DNA of 53,271 nucleotides, taken from contig NZ_CAMJUE010000008.1 in NCBI RefSeq assembly GCF_946408925.1, positions 1 to 53,271 on the forward strand. The letters are read 5' to 3'. Position 1 is the first letter of the stretch. Each line of letters begins with the position of its first letter. Of this stretch, positions 1 through 7,973 are shown piece by piece. The translations under genes and the position numbers were made by a program. This stretch comes from an uncultured Methanobrevibacter sp. GTDB lineage: Archaea; Methanobacteriota; Methanobacteria; Methanobacteriales; Methanobacteriaceae. The notes below the pieces were generated by a model. It was not told the DNA's origin. It worked only from the letters and a program-made list of their open reading frames with translations, and searched no databases.

Positions 1-2
1 GA

Positions 3-1904
3 GTCGGCGTAGGTCAGGGATACTACAACATGCCTGACAAAACAGAAGAAGTGTATATGACAATTGATGATATTCCATACTACAGAAGTGGAGACTATGC
101 AATTGAACTTCCAAATGGTGAAATTGACATCAAAGGAAGAATTGACAATCAAATCAAGCTTAGAGGATTGAGAATTGAGATTGGAGAAATTGAATCCAAC
201 ATATCCAACTTCCCTGAAATCAAGCAAAATATTGTTGTAATCAAGGAAATAAGAAACAATGAACACTTATGCGCTTACTTCACAGCAGATGCAGAAATCA
301 ACAAAGACGAGCTTAAAGCTTACCTTGGTGAAAGATTAACCCAATATATGGTTCCGACTGTGTTCATGCAGATTGATGAAATGCCTCAAACCCCTAACGG
401 AAAAACTGATGTTAAGGCATTGCCTGAACCTAAATTGGAATTAAATTATGTTGCTCCTAAAAACAAGCTGGAACAAACAATCTGTGCAATATACTCATCT
501 ATCCTTGACATAGAAATCGTTGGTGCAGAGGATAACTTCTTTGAAATAGGGGGAACATCCCTTATAGCATCTAAACTAATCATTGAATTGCTTAAGCAGG
601 ATTATAATGTTAAATATGATGATATTTTCAGAAACCAAACTCCAAGAGCATTGGCTGCCTTCCTGTCTGGTGATGGAATATCTGAGGACTTGGATGTTGA
701 CATTATTGAAAACTATGACTACACTCAAATCCACAAGCTTCTTGAACAGAACACCTTTGAAAACTATGCAAAAGGAACAAATCTCGAGCTGGGCAATGTC
801 CTGTTAACTGGAGTAACCGGTTTCTTGGGTATTCATGTATTATACGAATACATTAAAAATGAAAATGGAACCGTTTACTGTATGATTAGAAAAGGCAAAT
901 TCGACAGTTGTGAAGAACGTCTAATCGATTTGATGAATTACTACTTCGATGAAGACTTCACAGACCTTATCGGATCACGCATAATTCTAAGTGAAGGAGA
1001 CATTACCAACCTGGATGACTTCAAAAAGCTAGAGGATTGTCCAATTGACACAATCATTAACTGTGCGGCAATAGTAAAACACTACACCTATGATGACTAC
1101 ATATTCAGAGTCAACGTTGATGGTGTTGTCAATGGTCTGGAATTTGCTGAAGCAAACAACATCAATTATGTTCAAATATCAACAACCAGTGTTTTAGATG
1201 AATTCACAGAAGACACCGATATTGAAAATGTCCACTGTGATGAAAAAACCCTATACTGGGGACAAGACTTGTCAAACAAGTACCTGAACAGTAAGTTCCT
1301 TGCAGAAAGAATGGTTCTTGAAAAGGCTTTAAAAGGCATGAATGTAAAAATAATAAGGGTAGGAAACCTCATGGGCCGTTACTCAGATGGCAGATTCCAG
1401 AAAAACTTTGACACAAATGCATTCTTGAATAACATTAAAGCCATTAAGAACTTAAAGGCAACAATTGCTCCAATTTCCGAAGAACTTGTTGAATTAAGTC
1501 CGATTGATTATGTGGCAAAGGCAACACTTGCCCTTGCCAAAACTCCAAAAGAATCATTAATATTCCATGCTGTAAGTGATAAGCTAATACCTAACAGAGA
1601 CATATTTGATGCTTTAGGTTCAATCGGATTTGATATTGAGGAGGTCACTCCCGAAGAGTTTAGAAAAATCTATGAGGACAACATGAACGAAAACATTCAG
1701 GGAATGATTACTGCCGATTTGAGTATTGATGACTTTGACATTGAAGGTGAAGCCGAAGAAGTCGAAGGAGATTATGATGAACTGGTAAAAATAGATCAGA
1801 CATTGGATATTCTTGACTCATTAGGATTCAGCTGGCCTGAATGTGATGAAAAGTATCTTGAAAGGTTTATAAGTTATTTGAATGAGGTACATTATTTTGA
1901 TTAA
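3..1904 (+). CDS. Non-ribosomal peptide synthetase, C-terminal part (adenylation end, carrier, thioester reductase); 5' end outside window
   Basis: This is the last module of an NRPS. The frame is open to the left edge, so the ATG at 30 is internal. The adenylation-domain end shows motif A7 (YRSGD), A8 (GRIDNQIKLRG) and A10 (NGKTD, with the catalytic Lys). A carrier domain follows with GGTSL; its phosphopantetheine Ser codon is at 558-560. A reductase domain starts near 790 with the Rossmann motif GVTGFLG and the short-chain-dehydrogenase pair YxxxK (Tyr codon 1281-1283, Lys 1293-1295). There is no thioesterase, so by family knowledge the peptidyl thioester is released by NAD(P)H reduction to an aldehyde or alcohol. 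The stop is 15 bases before the likely start of a MATE exporter, so the two are probably co-transcribed. The substrate cannot be read because the A-domain core lies outside the window. NRPS genes are rare in archaea and were probably acquired. Confidence 0.93.
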   Translation, partial: VGVGQGYYNMPDKTEEVYMTIDDIPYYRSGDYAIELPNGEIDIKGRIDNQIKLRGLRIEIGEIESNISNFPEIKQNIVVIKEIRNNEHLCAYFTADAEINKDELKAYLGERLTQYMVPTVFMQIDEMPQTPNGKTDVKALPEPKLELNYVAPKNKLEQTICAIYSSILDIEIVGAEDNFFEIGGTSLIASKLIIELLKQDYNVKYDDIFRNQTPRALAAFLSGDGISEDLDVDIIENYDYTQIHKLLEQNTFENYAKGTNLELGNVLLTGVTGFLGIHVLYEYIKNENGTVYCMIRKGKFDSCEERLIDLMNYYFDEDFTDLIGSRIILSEGDITNLDDFKKLEDCPIDTIINCAAIVKHYTYDDYIFRVNVDGVVNGLEFAEANNINYVQISTTSVLDEFTEDTDIENVHCDEKTLYWGQDLSNKYLNSKFLAERMVLEKALKGMNVKIIRVGNLMGRYSDGRFQKNFDTNAFLNNIKAIKNLKATIAPISEELVELSPIDYVAKATLALAKTPKESLIFHAVSDKLIPNRDIFDALGSIGFDIEEVTPEEFRKIYEDNMNENIQGMITADLSIDDFDIEGEAEEVEGDYDELVKIDQTLDILDSLGFSWPECDEKYLERFISYLNEVHYFD

Positions 1905-1919
1905 ATGAGGGAGATTAAT

Positions 1920-3596
1920 ATGAATTTTAAGATAGCAGACAGTAAATTTAAAGAATTGTTATTGCCTAGTTTACTTATAGTAATGGCTTTAAACATAAGT
2001 TCGGTAATTGATTCATTCTTTGTTGGAACATTTATCGGACCAAATGCAGTTGCTGCAATTGAGGTTTTGGAACCCATGGTTTTATTGGTAACTGTTTTTG
2101 AATGGTTATTCGGGCTTGGAGGACAAATTATAGCTGTAAATAAAAAAGCTGAATTTGATGTTGATGGAAGTAACCGTTACTTTACAACATCAATTTTCGT
2201 GTCATTGGTTGCAACATCTATAATGGCAATTTTTTGTTTGTTGTTCTTTGGAGAAATCGCTACCTTTTTAGGTTCTTCAGCTGCCACAAAGCCTCTTGTA
2301 ATGGATTATTCCAAATATCTGTATGGATGTTTTGTTGTATCCACACTTGCTGCAGTGCTTACCCAATATATCCGTGTAGACGGTCAGCCAAACTTGGCAT
2401 CAGCTGTTATTATAGTGGCTAATGTCGTCAATATTATTTTGGATTATTTATTTTTATCTTCCGGAATGGGCATGGCTTCAGCAGCATTAGCATCACTTAT
2501 AGGATATATAATTGGTCTTGCAATCTGTTTAATTTACATTTTCAATAAAAAAAGAACATTCCGCTTTGTTCGCTCAGCACTTAAAATCAGGACTTTCCTA
2601 AAAACCACTGGGCACATGATTAAGGTGGGTTTCCCGGGGGCAAGTATAGGTATTTTTGATGTAATATTCGTTTATTTCATGAACATTTTCCTTGCATCAG
2701 TTTTGGGAGATGTTGGATTGGCCACATATATGTTATGTATGGATGCATTGGTGCTTGCAAGTATTGTTGACATTGGAGTTTCAGAGACACTGACATCAAT
2801 CGTTCCGGTATATTATACAAAACATGATTATATAAATTTAAACCACTTGATTAGAATGTCCCTTATTATTACAATGACCTGTGCAGTAATATTGACTGCT
2901 GTCCTGTGGATATGGCCTCAGGCATTTTTGGCTCTTTATAATTTCAATCATGTTGAGATGGCCGGTTTTGCAATCAATGCTCTCAAGTTATTCTCATTTT
3001 ACTTTATCCTCTCAGTGATTCCTAACATGTTGGTATTTTATTATGAAGCCATTGAAAGGCCGATTTTCTCATCATTTATATCAGTTCTATTCACACTTGT
3101 ACTTCCATTAGCTACCGTAGTAGGATTATATCATCTAATAGGACCTAACGGAATGTGGATAGGATTTTCGATATCATGTATATTCTCAATGATTGTTATC
3201 GTCATTGGTGTTAAATTAATTCAAAGAAGGGAGTCAAAATACAGCGGACTTTTCTTTGTTGAGGAGGATTTGGTTCATAAAACCAAAAACTTTGTCTTGA
3301 CAGATAATGATTTGAATGCTAGAAAAGAATGTTTAAATCATTTGAAAGATTTAAATGCAGATGATGTATTCTGTGATAATGTAAATAAGATCTTTGATGT
3401 GATTTTTGATACAAATGAACCTGGCACATATGTGGAAATATTGGTCATAGATTATCCTGACAATATCCATGTTGATATCAAATACGATGGTGAACAGGAA
3501 AATCTTGAACACCTAAAGCATAACTTCCCAGAAAATCTTTTTAAATTTGCGGAAGTTTTGGGATTCAATACTGTTGAATACGTAATGGACAAATAA
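1920..3596 (+). CDS. MATE-family efflux transporter with extra C-terminal cytosolic domain
   Basis: This is a polytopic membrane protein of about 558 residues. Roughly residues 1-440 form the MATE fold, with many hydrophobic helices and an N-terminal LLLPSLLIVMALNISSVIDSFFVG-like stretch. Members export drugs or metabolites using ion gradients. I chose ATG 1920 over ATG 1905 because GAGGGAG lies just before it; the 1905 ATG abuts the NRPS stop. Ordinary MATE proteins end near residue 450. This one has about 100 more hydrophilic residues (about 457-558, bases 3288-3593). Their layout (helix, VEILVIDYPDNIHVDIKYDG strands, a final LFKFAEVLGFNTVEY helix) recalls a degenerate RsbW/HATPase anti-sigma fold, which is my inference. 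Its place right after the NRPS suggests it exports the NRPS product. Confidence 0.9.
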   Translation: MNFKIADSKFKELLLPSLLIVMALNISSVIDSFFVGTFIGPNAVAAIEVLEPMVLLVTVFEWLFGLGGQIIAVNKKAEFDVDGSNRYFTTSIFVSLVATSIMAIFCLLFFGEIATFLGSSAATKPLVMDYSKYLYGCFVVSTLAAVLTQYIRVDGQPNLASAVIIVANVVNIILDYLFLSSGMGMASAALASLIGYIIGLAICLIYIFNKKRTFRFVRSALKIRTFLKTTGHMIKVGFPGASIGIFDVIFVYFMNIFLASVLGDVGLATYMLCMDALVLASIVDIGVSETLTSIVPVYYTKHDYINLNHLIRMSLIITMTCAVILTAVLWIWPQAFLALYNFNHVEMAGFAINALKLFSFYFILSVIPNMLVFYYEAIERPIFSSFISVLFTLVLPLATVVGLYHLIGPNGMWIGFSISCIFSMIVIVIGVKLIQRRESKYSGLFFVEEDLVHKTKNFVLTDNDLNARKECLNHLKDLNADDVFCDNVNKIFDVIFDTNEPGTYVEILVIDYPDNIHVDIKYDGEQENLEHLKHNFPENLFKFAEVLGFNTVEYVMDK

Positions 3597-3625
3597 AACT
3601 TTTAAAAATACAGGATTTTGATAAT

Positions 3626-4498
3626 ATGGAATTTAAAAAATTGAATAATGGTGAAAAAATACCATTTATAAGTTATGGGGTTTATGAAATAAAACCTAGA
3701 AAGACAAAAAAAGCAGTTATTGATGCTTTGAATGCGGGATATACTTCAATTGATAATGCACAAGTGTATTATAATGAAAAAGAAGTTGGCCAAGCAATAA
3801 AGGAATCAGGAATTCCAAGAGAAGAACTGTATTTAACCAGTAAAAATTGGGTAAGTAACTCAGGGTATGATAAAACCATCAAGGCGGTTAACAAAACATT
3901 GCAGGATTTACAAACTGATTATCTTGACTTACTGCTTATTCATCAACCGTTTGGAGATTATTATGGATCATACCGCGCATTTCAGGATTTGCAAAAAGAG
4001 GGAACCGTTTTGTCAATTGGTGTTTCAAATTTTGATTCTGTCCGCCTAGTTGATTTAACCATGAACTTTGACATAGTCCCTCAGGTCAATCAGGTTGAAA
4101 CAACTCCATATTTCCAGCAATACGAAGCTAATGAAATCATGAACAGTTTGGGCGTGGCTCATCAAAGTTGGGGTCCTCTTTCTGAAGGGTTAAATAATTT
4201 ATTTGAAAATCCGATTCTTTCTGAAATTGCCGAGAAATATGATAAAAGCACAGTACAGGTAATTTTAAGATGGTTAATTGATAGGGATATTCCTTTTTCA
4301 TGCAGGTCTGTTAAAACAGAAAGGATGGAAGAAAACATTGATATTTTTGATTTTAGTTTAAATAAAAATGAAATTGAAAAAATTAAAGAGTTGGACACCA
4401 ATAAAAGTCCTTTTAATGATTATGATGATCCAAAAACTGCTGAAGAGTTTATTTCAGAAGTAATATCTTATTCTAACTTCAATATTTCTCTATTTTAA
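3626..4498 (+). CDS. Aldo/keto reductase
   Basis: A single-domain (beta/alpha)8 NAD(P)H-dependent oxidoreductase of 290 residues, the usual family size. All four catalytic residues are visible: Asp43 and Tyr48 (IDNAQVYYN), Lys73 (TSKNW) and His106 (LLIHQP). It resembles the 2,5-diketo-gluconate reductase/YvgN-like group, which reduces aldehydes and ketones. The true substrate cannot be told. It starts 29 bases after the MATE stop. The SD-like AGGA is about 11 bases upstream, which is long, so it may have its own weak promoter in that gap. If it belongs to the NRPS operon it could reduce the released peptide aldehyde to an alcohol; that is inference from position only. Confidence 0.93.
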   Translation: MEFKKLNNGEKIPFISYGVYEIKPRKTKKAVIDALNAGYTSIDNAQVYYNEKEVGQAIKESGIPREELYLTSKNWVSNSGYDKTIKAVNKTLQDLQTDYLDLLLIHQPFGDYYGSYRAFQDLQKEGTVLSIGVSNFDSVRLVDLTMNFDIVPQVNQVETTPYFQQYEANEIMNSLGVAHQSWGPLSEGLNNLFENPILSEIAEKYDKSTVQVILRWLIDRDIPFSCRSVKTERMEENIDIFDFSLNKNEIEKIKELDTNKSPFNDYDDPKTAEEFISEVISYSNFNISLF

Positions 4499-4515
4499 CA
4501 TTATTGTTATGAATT

Positions 4516-4536
4516 CTCTGGCTTCTTGAGCCAGAG
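4516..4536. terminator. Stem-loop after the AKR gene
   Basis: A perfect 8-bp stem CTCTGGCT/AGCCAGAG with loop TCTTG, 17 bases after the AKR stop. It is unusually GC-rich for this region. No oligo-T follows, so termination is only a guess; it may be an RNA processing or protein-binding element. Confidence 0.4.
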
Positions 4537-4801
4537 TGTTCAAGCAATAATTATGGGGTCCAATCTCCTAATGTGTCAGTATCATGTTAAATTGCATTTT
4601 GGCAGATAATGTGGTCAACCAAATCTTCATGATTTTTTCAACATGAATTATTTTGCCGAATAATTAATTTTAGCACAAATTAAATTGGTGGTATTTTAAT
4701 TAGTTTTAATATGATGGTGGAAGCATTACATTAAAAATAATGTCTGTAAAAAATAATTCCTTTTTAAGTGTGGCATATATATAAAATAAAAAAATAATAT
4801 A

Positions 4802-4840
4802 AACTCATCAATTCAAATAGTGTTTGTGAATTGATGAGTT
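4802..4840. repeat. 13-bp perfect inverted repeat
   Basis: The arms AACTCATCAATTC (4802-4814) and GAATTGATGAGTT (4828-4840) are perfectly complementary with a 13-nt loop. The right arm overlaps the next inverted repeat (4837-4845 / 4867-4875, AGTTACAAT / ATTGTAACT). Confidence 0.75.
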
Positions 4841-5073
4841 ACAATAATTTCAAATTATTTGAATTAATTGTAACTTAATTAGTTTAACCAATACAATCAT
4901 GATAAATCTGATGTTTGTCATAGGATGTGGTTTTCAGTGAATGGAATATTCAAAAAACAGAAATGGAAATAAACTTGCTTTCAATTTTGATATAATTAAT
5001 TGAATAATATACTTGAAGAATGATTTTTTCAAATATAAAAAACGATTTTTTTTTAACATACTTTTGGTTTTGG

Positions 5074-5087
5074 CGAAAATTTATTAC
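5074..5087 (+). promoter_or_regulatory. BRE/TATA promoter of the purine permease
   Basis: CGAAAA (BRE-like) is followed directly by TTTATTA at 5080-5086. A start of transcription about 25 bases downstream would leave a leader of about 20 bases carrying GAGGTG. Confidence 0.55.
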
Positions 5088-5125
5088 TATAATTGAATAT
5101 AAATAATATCATTGTGAGGTGTTAT

Positions 5126-6463
5126 ATGTTAAATAAATTTTTTAAATTAAAAGAAAATAATACTGACATAAAAACAGAAGTCATAGCGGGTATTACCACT
5201 TTCCTTGCAATGTCTTACATTTTAGGGGTTAATCCTGGAATGTTGTCTGAAACGGGTATGCCCTTAGAGGGAGTGTTCATTGCAACCGCTCTTGCTTCTG
5301 GTATCGCATGTATTATTATGGGTATTCTTGCCAATTATCCTGTTGGTCTTTCGGCAGGAATGGGGTTAAATGCAATATTTACCTATACTATTGTTTTGGG
5401 TATGGGTCTTTCATGGAATGCTGCACTGGCAGCCGTATTTTTATCAAGTGTAATATTTTTCATCATCACCATCGTCGGATTAAGGGAAGCTATCTTAAAT
5501 GCAATTCCTAAAGATTTGAAATTGGCTATAGGTTCGGGTATAGGTTTCTTTTTGGCATTCTTGGGTCTTGCCAATGCGGGAATTATTGTAAGTGACCCTT
5601 CAACAATTGTTGGTCTTGGTAGTTTGGTTTCACCACCGGTAACTCTTGCTTTAATCGGTATTATAATAACATTGGTATTATATGTTAGAAAAGTTCCGGC
5701 AGCAGTGTTCTTCGGTTTATTGATAACTGCAATTATAGGAGTTATATATACTGCAATTGGTTACGCTTCACCTGATGTTATAATGCCTGCGCTTCCTGCT
5801 AATTGGATTTCATTCAACTTAGATTTCAGTGTATTTGGAGGATTCCTTTCCGGATTCGGGGAATTGTTTAAGAATATACCAAGTTTGATAGTGATTTTAT
5901 TCTCATTATTATTCGTTACTTTCTTTGATACAACAGGAACCTTGATTCCTCTTGCTAAAGAATGCGGATACGAAAATGAGGACGGTACCACTGAAGGAAT
6001 CAACAGGGCATTTATAAGTGATGCGCTTGGTGGAATTGTAGGTGCTATTTTTGGATCAAGTACAGTTACAGCATATGTTGAAAGTGCAACAGGTATCGGT
6101 CTTGGTGGAAGAACAGGTATTACTGCAATTGTCACTGGTATATTATTCATTTTATCAGTATTCATTTCTCCTACAGTATTGGCACTGTTCACTTCATCAG
6201 TTACTTCCGCTGCATTGGTGATTGTCGGTATCCTGATGTTTGTTCAGATAAAAGAAATCCAATGGGATGAAATGGCTATTGTTGCATCTGTTTTCATGAC
6301 AATCTTAATGATGCTTTTAACCTACTCAATCTCATTAGGTATTGCATTCGGATTCTGTACTTATGTCATTACAAGAGTTGCATCTGGAAAATATAAGGAA
6401 TTAAATCCTCTCGTATGGGTTTTATTTGTTGTATTTATACTCTACTTGATATTTGGAATTTAG
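5126..6463 (+). CDS. NCS2-family purine permease (AzgA/PbuG type)
   Basis: A 445-residue polytopic membrane protein of the hypoxanthine/guanine/adenine permease branch of the nucleobase-cation symporters. The N-terminus (TEVIAGITTFLAMSYIL) and the ANYPVGLSAGMGLNA segment are characteristic of AzgA. A later stretch FDTTGTLI followed by the conserved SSTVTAYVESATGI region also matches. It takes up purines by cation symport. I chose ATG 5126 rather than the upstream 5093 because GAGGTG (5116-5121) precedes it and the AzgA homology starts there. It is monocistronic: a promoter precedes it and a hairpin plus T-run begins in its stop codon. No purine riboswitch is apparent. Confidence 0.93.
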   Translation: MLNKFFKLKENNTDIKTEVIAGITTFLAMSYILGVNPGMLSETGMPLEGVFIATALASGIACIIMGILANYPVGLSAGMGLNAIFTYTIVLGMGLSWNAALAAVFLSSVIFFIITIVGLREAILNAIPKDLKLAIGSGIGFFLAFLGLANAGIIVSDPSTIVGLGSLVSPPVTLALIGIIITLVLYVRKVPAAVFFGLLITAIIGVIYTAIGYASPDVIMPALPANWISFNLDFSVFGGFLSGFGELFKNIPSLIVILFSLLFVTFFDTTGTLIPLAKECGYENEDGTTEGINRAFISDALGGIVGAIFGSSTVTAYVESATGIGLGGRTGITAIVTGILFILSVFISPTVLALFTSSVTSAALVIVGILMFVQIKEIQWDEMAIVASVFMTILMMLLTYSISLGIAFGFCTYVITRVASGKYKELNPLVWVLFVVFILYLIFGI

Positions 6464-6490
6464 AGGATTTTCCTCTATTTTTTTTATTTT
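6461..6490. terminator. Bidirectional terminator between permease and HxlR gene
   Basis: Stem TAGAGGA (6461-6467)/TCCTCTA (6471-6477) with a 3-nt loop is followed by a long T-run. The permease stop codon TAG forms the first three bases of the stem. The genes on either side converge, so it can serve both. Confidence 0.75.
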
Positions 6491-6508
6491 TAAAATATTG
6501 TGATGGTT

Positions 6509-6883
6509 TCAGTCCAATAACTGTTTTTTAAACCCTTCTTTTGCTTTAACAATGGTTTCTTCACTATATAATTCTCTGTTGTTGTTTAAAGTATATTCGA
6601 CCAAATCATAAATCAGTTTATTTAATGACTTGCCTTTTTCGGTTAAAAAATATTCAATATTTGTGTCATCCACCATTTTTTCAATCAAACCCTGTTCCTC
6701 CATGAATTTCAGGCTTCTTGACAATGCCTTGTTGGAAAGTTCAGGTCTTCCCTCTTGAAACTCACTGAAACGAGATTTGCCAAAGAACATATCGCAGATA
6801 ATCTGTAAAACCCATTTTCTATTGATGATATCAAGGGATAGTTCAACAGGGCAGTGTGTAAGTTCAAAATCAAAATATGTCAT
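6509..6883 (-). CDS. HxlR-family winged-helix transcriptional regulator
   Basis: A 124-residue DNA-binding protein. The family core is clear: Cys11 near the N-terminus (THCPVELSLDII), then NRKWVLQIICDMFFGKSRFSEFQ, then the recognition helix region ELSNKALSRSLKFMEEQGLI and a wing ending EYFLTEKGKSL. HxlR proteins are dimeric and many sense aldehydes, quinones or thiol stress through the N-terminal Cys, often controlling a neighbouring oxidoreductase. Here the divergent neighbour is an aldo/keto reductase, with tandem 9-bp repeats between them, which supports local control. A TATA-like element at 6905-6918 (minus strand) would place transcription start within a few bases of the ATG. Confidence 0.93.
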   Translation of the reverse strand: MTYFDFELTHCPVELSLDIINRKWVLQIICDMFFGKSRFSEFQEGRPELSNKALSRSLKFMEEQGLIEKMVDDTNIEYFLTEKGKSLNKLIYDLVEYTLNNNRELYSEETIVKAKEGFKKQLLD

Positions 6884-6904
6884 ATATTTTTATTATCTTA
6901 TTGT

Positions 6905-6957
6905 TGTATTATAATAAGTTTTAGGTGTCATAGGTGTCACTTTAACCTTTTTATAAT
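6905..6957. promoter_or_regulatory. Divergent hxlR/AKR promoters with tandem operator repeats
   Basis: Two perfect adjacent copies of TAGGTGTCA lie at 6922-6930 and 6931-6939. On their left is a minus-strand TATA-like element (complement of 6905-6918) for hxlR. On their right is TTTATAAT (6950-6957) for the AKR, centred about 26 bases before the AKR ATG, which implies a leaderless transcript. The repeats overlap or touch the BRE position of both promoters, the usual place for an archaeal repressor. HxlR binding is inferred, not seen. Confidence 0.6.
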
Positions 6958-6978
6958 CATATTTTTAAATATAAAGTC

Positions 6979-7920
6979 ATGACATTAAAAGATACACTTC
7001 CAAAAATTGCTCTCGGTGCATGGGCATGGGGTAACGATGGAACATTCGGAAACGAGCATAAACCTGAAGATTTAAAACCAATCTATGATAATGCAATGGA
7101 ACTGGGCTTAAACCTGTGGGATACTGCTTATGTATATGGAATGGGAAAATCTGAAGAGGTTTTAGGAGAATTTCTAAGAACTTCAAATCGTGAAGACTAT
7201 GTAATTTCAACCAAATTCACACCTCAGCTTGCCGAAATGTTTGAAGCAAATGAAGTAACTTCAATGTATGAAAACAGTGCAAAAATATTGGGTGTTGATG
7301 AAATAGACATATTCTGGATACACAACCCTGTCGGAGCACTTGACTGGACCAAAAAATTAGTCGAAACCGCTAAGGAACATGACATTAAAATGATTGGTGT
7401 TTCAAATCACAATCTTGCTGAAATCAAGGAGGCTAATGAAATCCTTAAAAAAGCAGGATTGAAACTTGGTGCAGTTCAAAACCATTACAGTCTTTTAAAC
7501 CGTTCATCTGAAGACTCAGGAATCCTCGAATACTGTCGGGAAAATGACATAATATTTTTCTCATACATGGTATTGGAGCAGGGGGCACTGTCCGGAAAAT
7601 ATGATACTGAACATCCATTCCCTGAAGGATCAGACCGTGCAAATGCATATGGGGACAGTCTGGCTGAAATTGAAGAGTTAAATAAAGCAATTGCAGAAAT
7701 TGCCGAAGCTCATGATGCTAAAGTTGCACAATTGCCAATAGCTTGGGCAGTGGCAAAAGGAACCCTTCCAATCATCGGCGCTACAAAAGTCCATCATGTC
7801 GAGGATGCTGCTGAAGCGGTTGAAATTGAATTGAGTGATGATGAAATCAGAACCATGGAAGAGTTAGCTGATAAAGCAAACGTCAATACCATTAGAATTT
7901 GGGAAAAAGAGATGAAATAA
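6979..7920 (+). CDS. Aldo/keto reductase, divergent from HxlR regulator
   Basis: An NAD(P)H-dependent oxidoreductase of 313 residues. The catalytic tetrad is intact: Asp48 and Tyr53 (WDTAYVY), Lys79 (STKF) and His115 (FWIHNP). The C-terminal GATKVHHVEDA segment matches the cofactor-binding end of the AKR family. It is probably leaderless: there is no Shine-Dalgarno before the ATG and a TATA box sits at the right distance. Its divergent HxlR neighbour suggests induction by a reactive carbonyl or quinone. A methyltransferase and a further AKR follow on the same strand. The 53-base gap after it is T-rich and may terminate transcription, so operon membership is uncertain. Confidence 0.93.
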   Translation: MTLKDTLPKIALGAWAWGNDGTFGNEHKPEDLKPIYDNAMELGLNLWDTAYVYGMGKSEEVLGEFLRTSNREDYVISTKFTPQLAEMFEANEVTSMYENSAKILGVDEIDIFWIHNPVGALDWTKKLVETAKEHDIKMIGVSNHNLAEIKEANEILKKAGLKLGAVQNHYSLLNRSSEDSGILEYCRENDIIFFSYMVLEQGALSGKYDTEHPFPEGSDRANAYGDSLAEIEELNKAIAEIAEAHDAKVAQLPIAWAVAKGTLPIIGATKVHHVEDAAEAVEIELSDDEIRTMEELADKANVNTIRIWEKEMK

Positions 7921-7973
7921 TCTTTTTTCTTTTTATTATATTTTTATATAACATTAATTTTAAAAAAATAATC

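Larger units (their letters stand above)
4499..5073. other. Gene-free interval with at least four inverted repeats
   Basis: I see no plausible coding frame here. Four stem-loops are visible: 4516-4536 (8-bp GC-containing stem, 5-nt loop, flanked by an outer TTATTG/CAATAA pairing at 4501-4506 and 4545-4550); 4626-4647 (6-bp stem); 4802-4840 (13-bp perfect stem); and 4837-4875 (9-bp perfect stem with further inner pairing). The first could be the terminator of the preceding AKR, though no T-run follows. The last two overlap by a few bases and could be alternative folds. Whether the interval encodes an RNA or is decayed sequence cannot be decided from sequence alone. Confidence 0.6.

Noticed and set aside
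30-32. ATG at the left edge as the start of the NRPS gene
   Set aside because: The frame is open to base 3 and reads the GYYN part of adenylation motif A7, so the gene begins outside the window.
4880-5125. Purine riboswitch upstream of the permease
   Set aside because: No conserved three-way junction could be recognised, and the predicted leader is only about 20 bases.
5761-6192. 143-residue open frame antisense to the purine permease
   Set aside because: It mirrors the conserved permease reading frame, with Pro/Val/Asn-rich translation and no promoter or SD.
7899-7973. Upstream start for the methyltransferase
   Set aside because: It would begin inside the preceding AKR and add a Phe/Ile stretch encoded by a T-run; the homology begins after ATG 7974.
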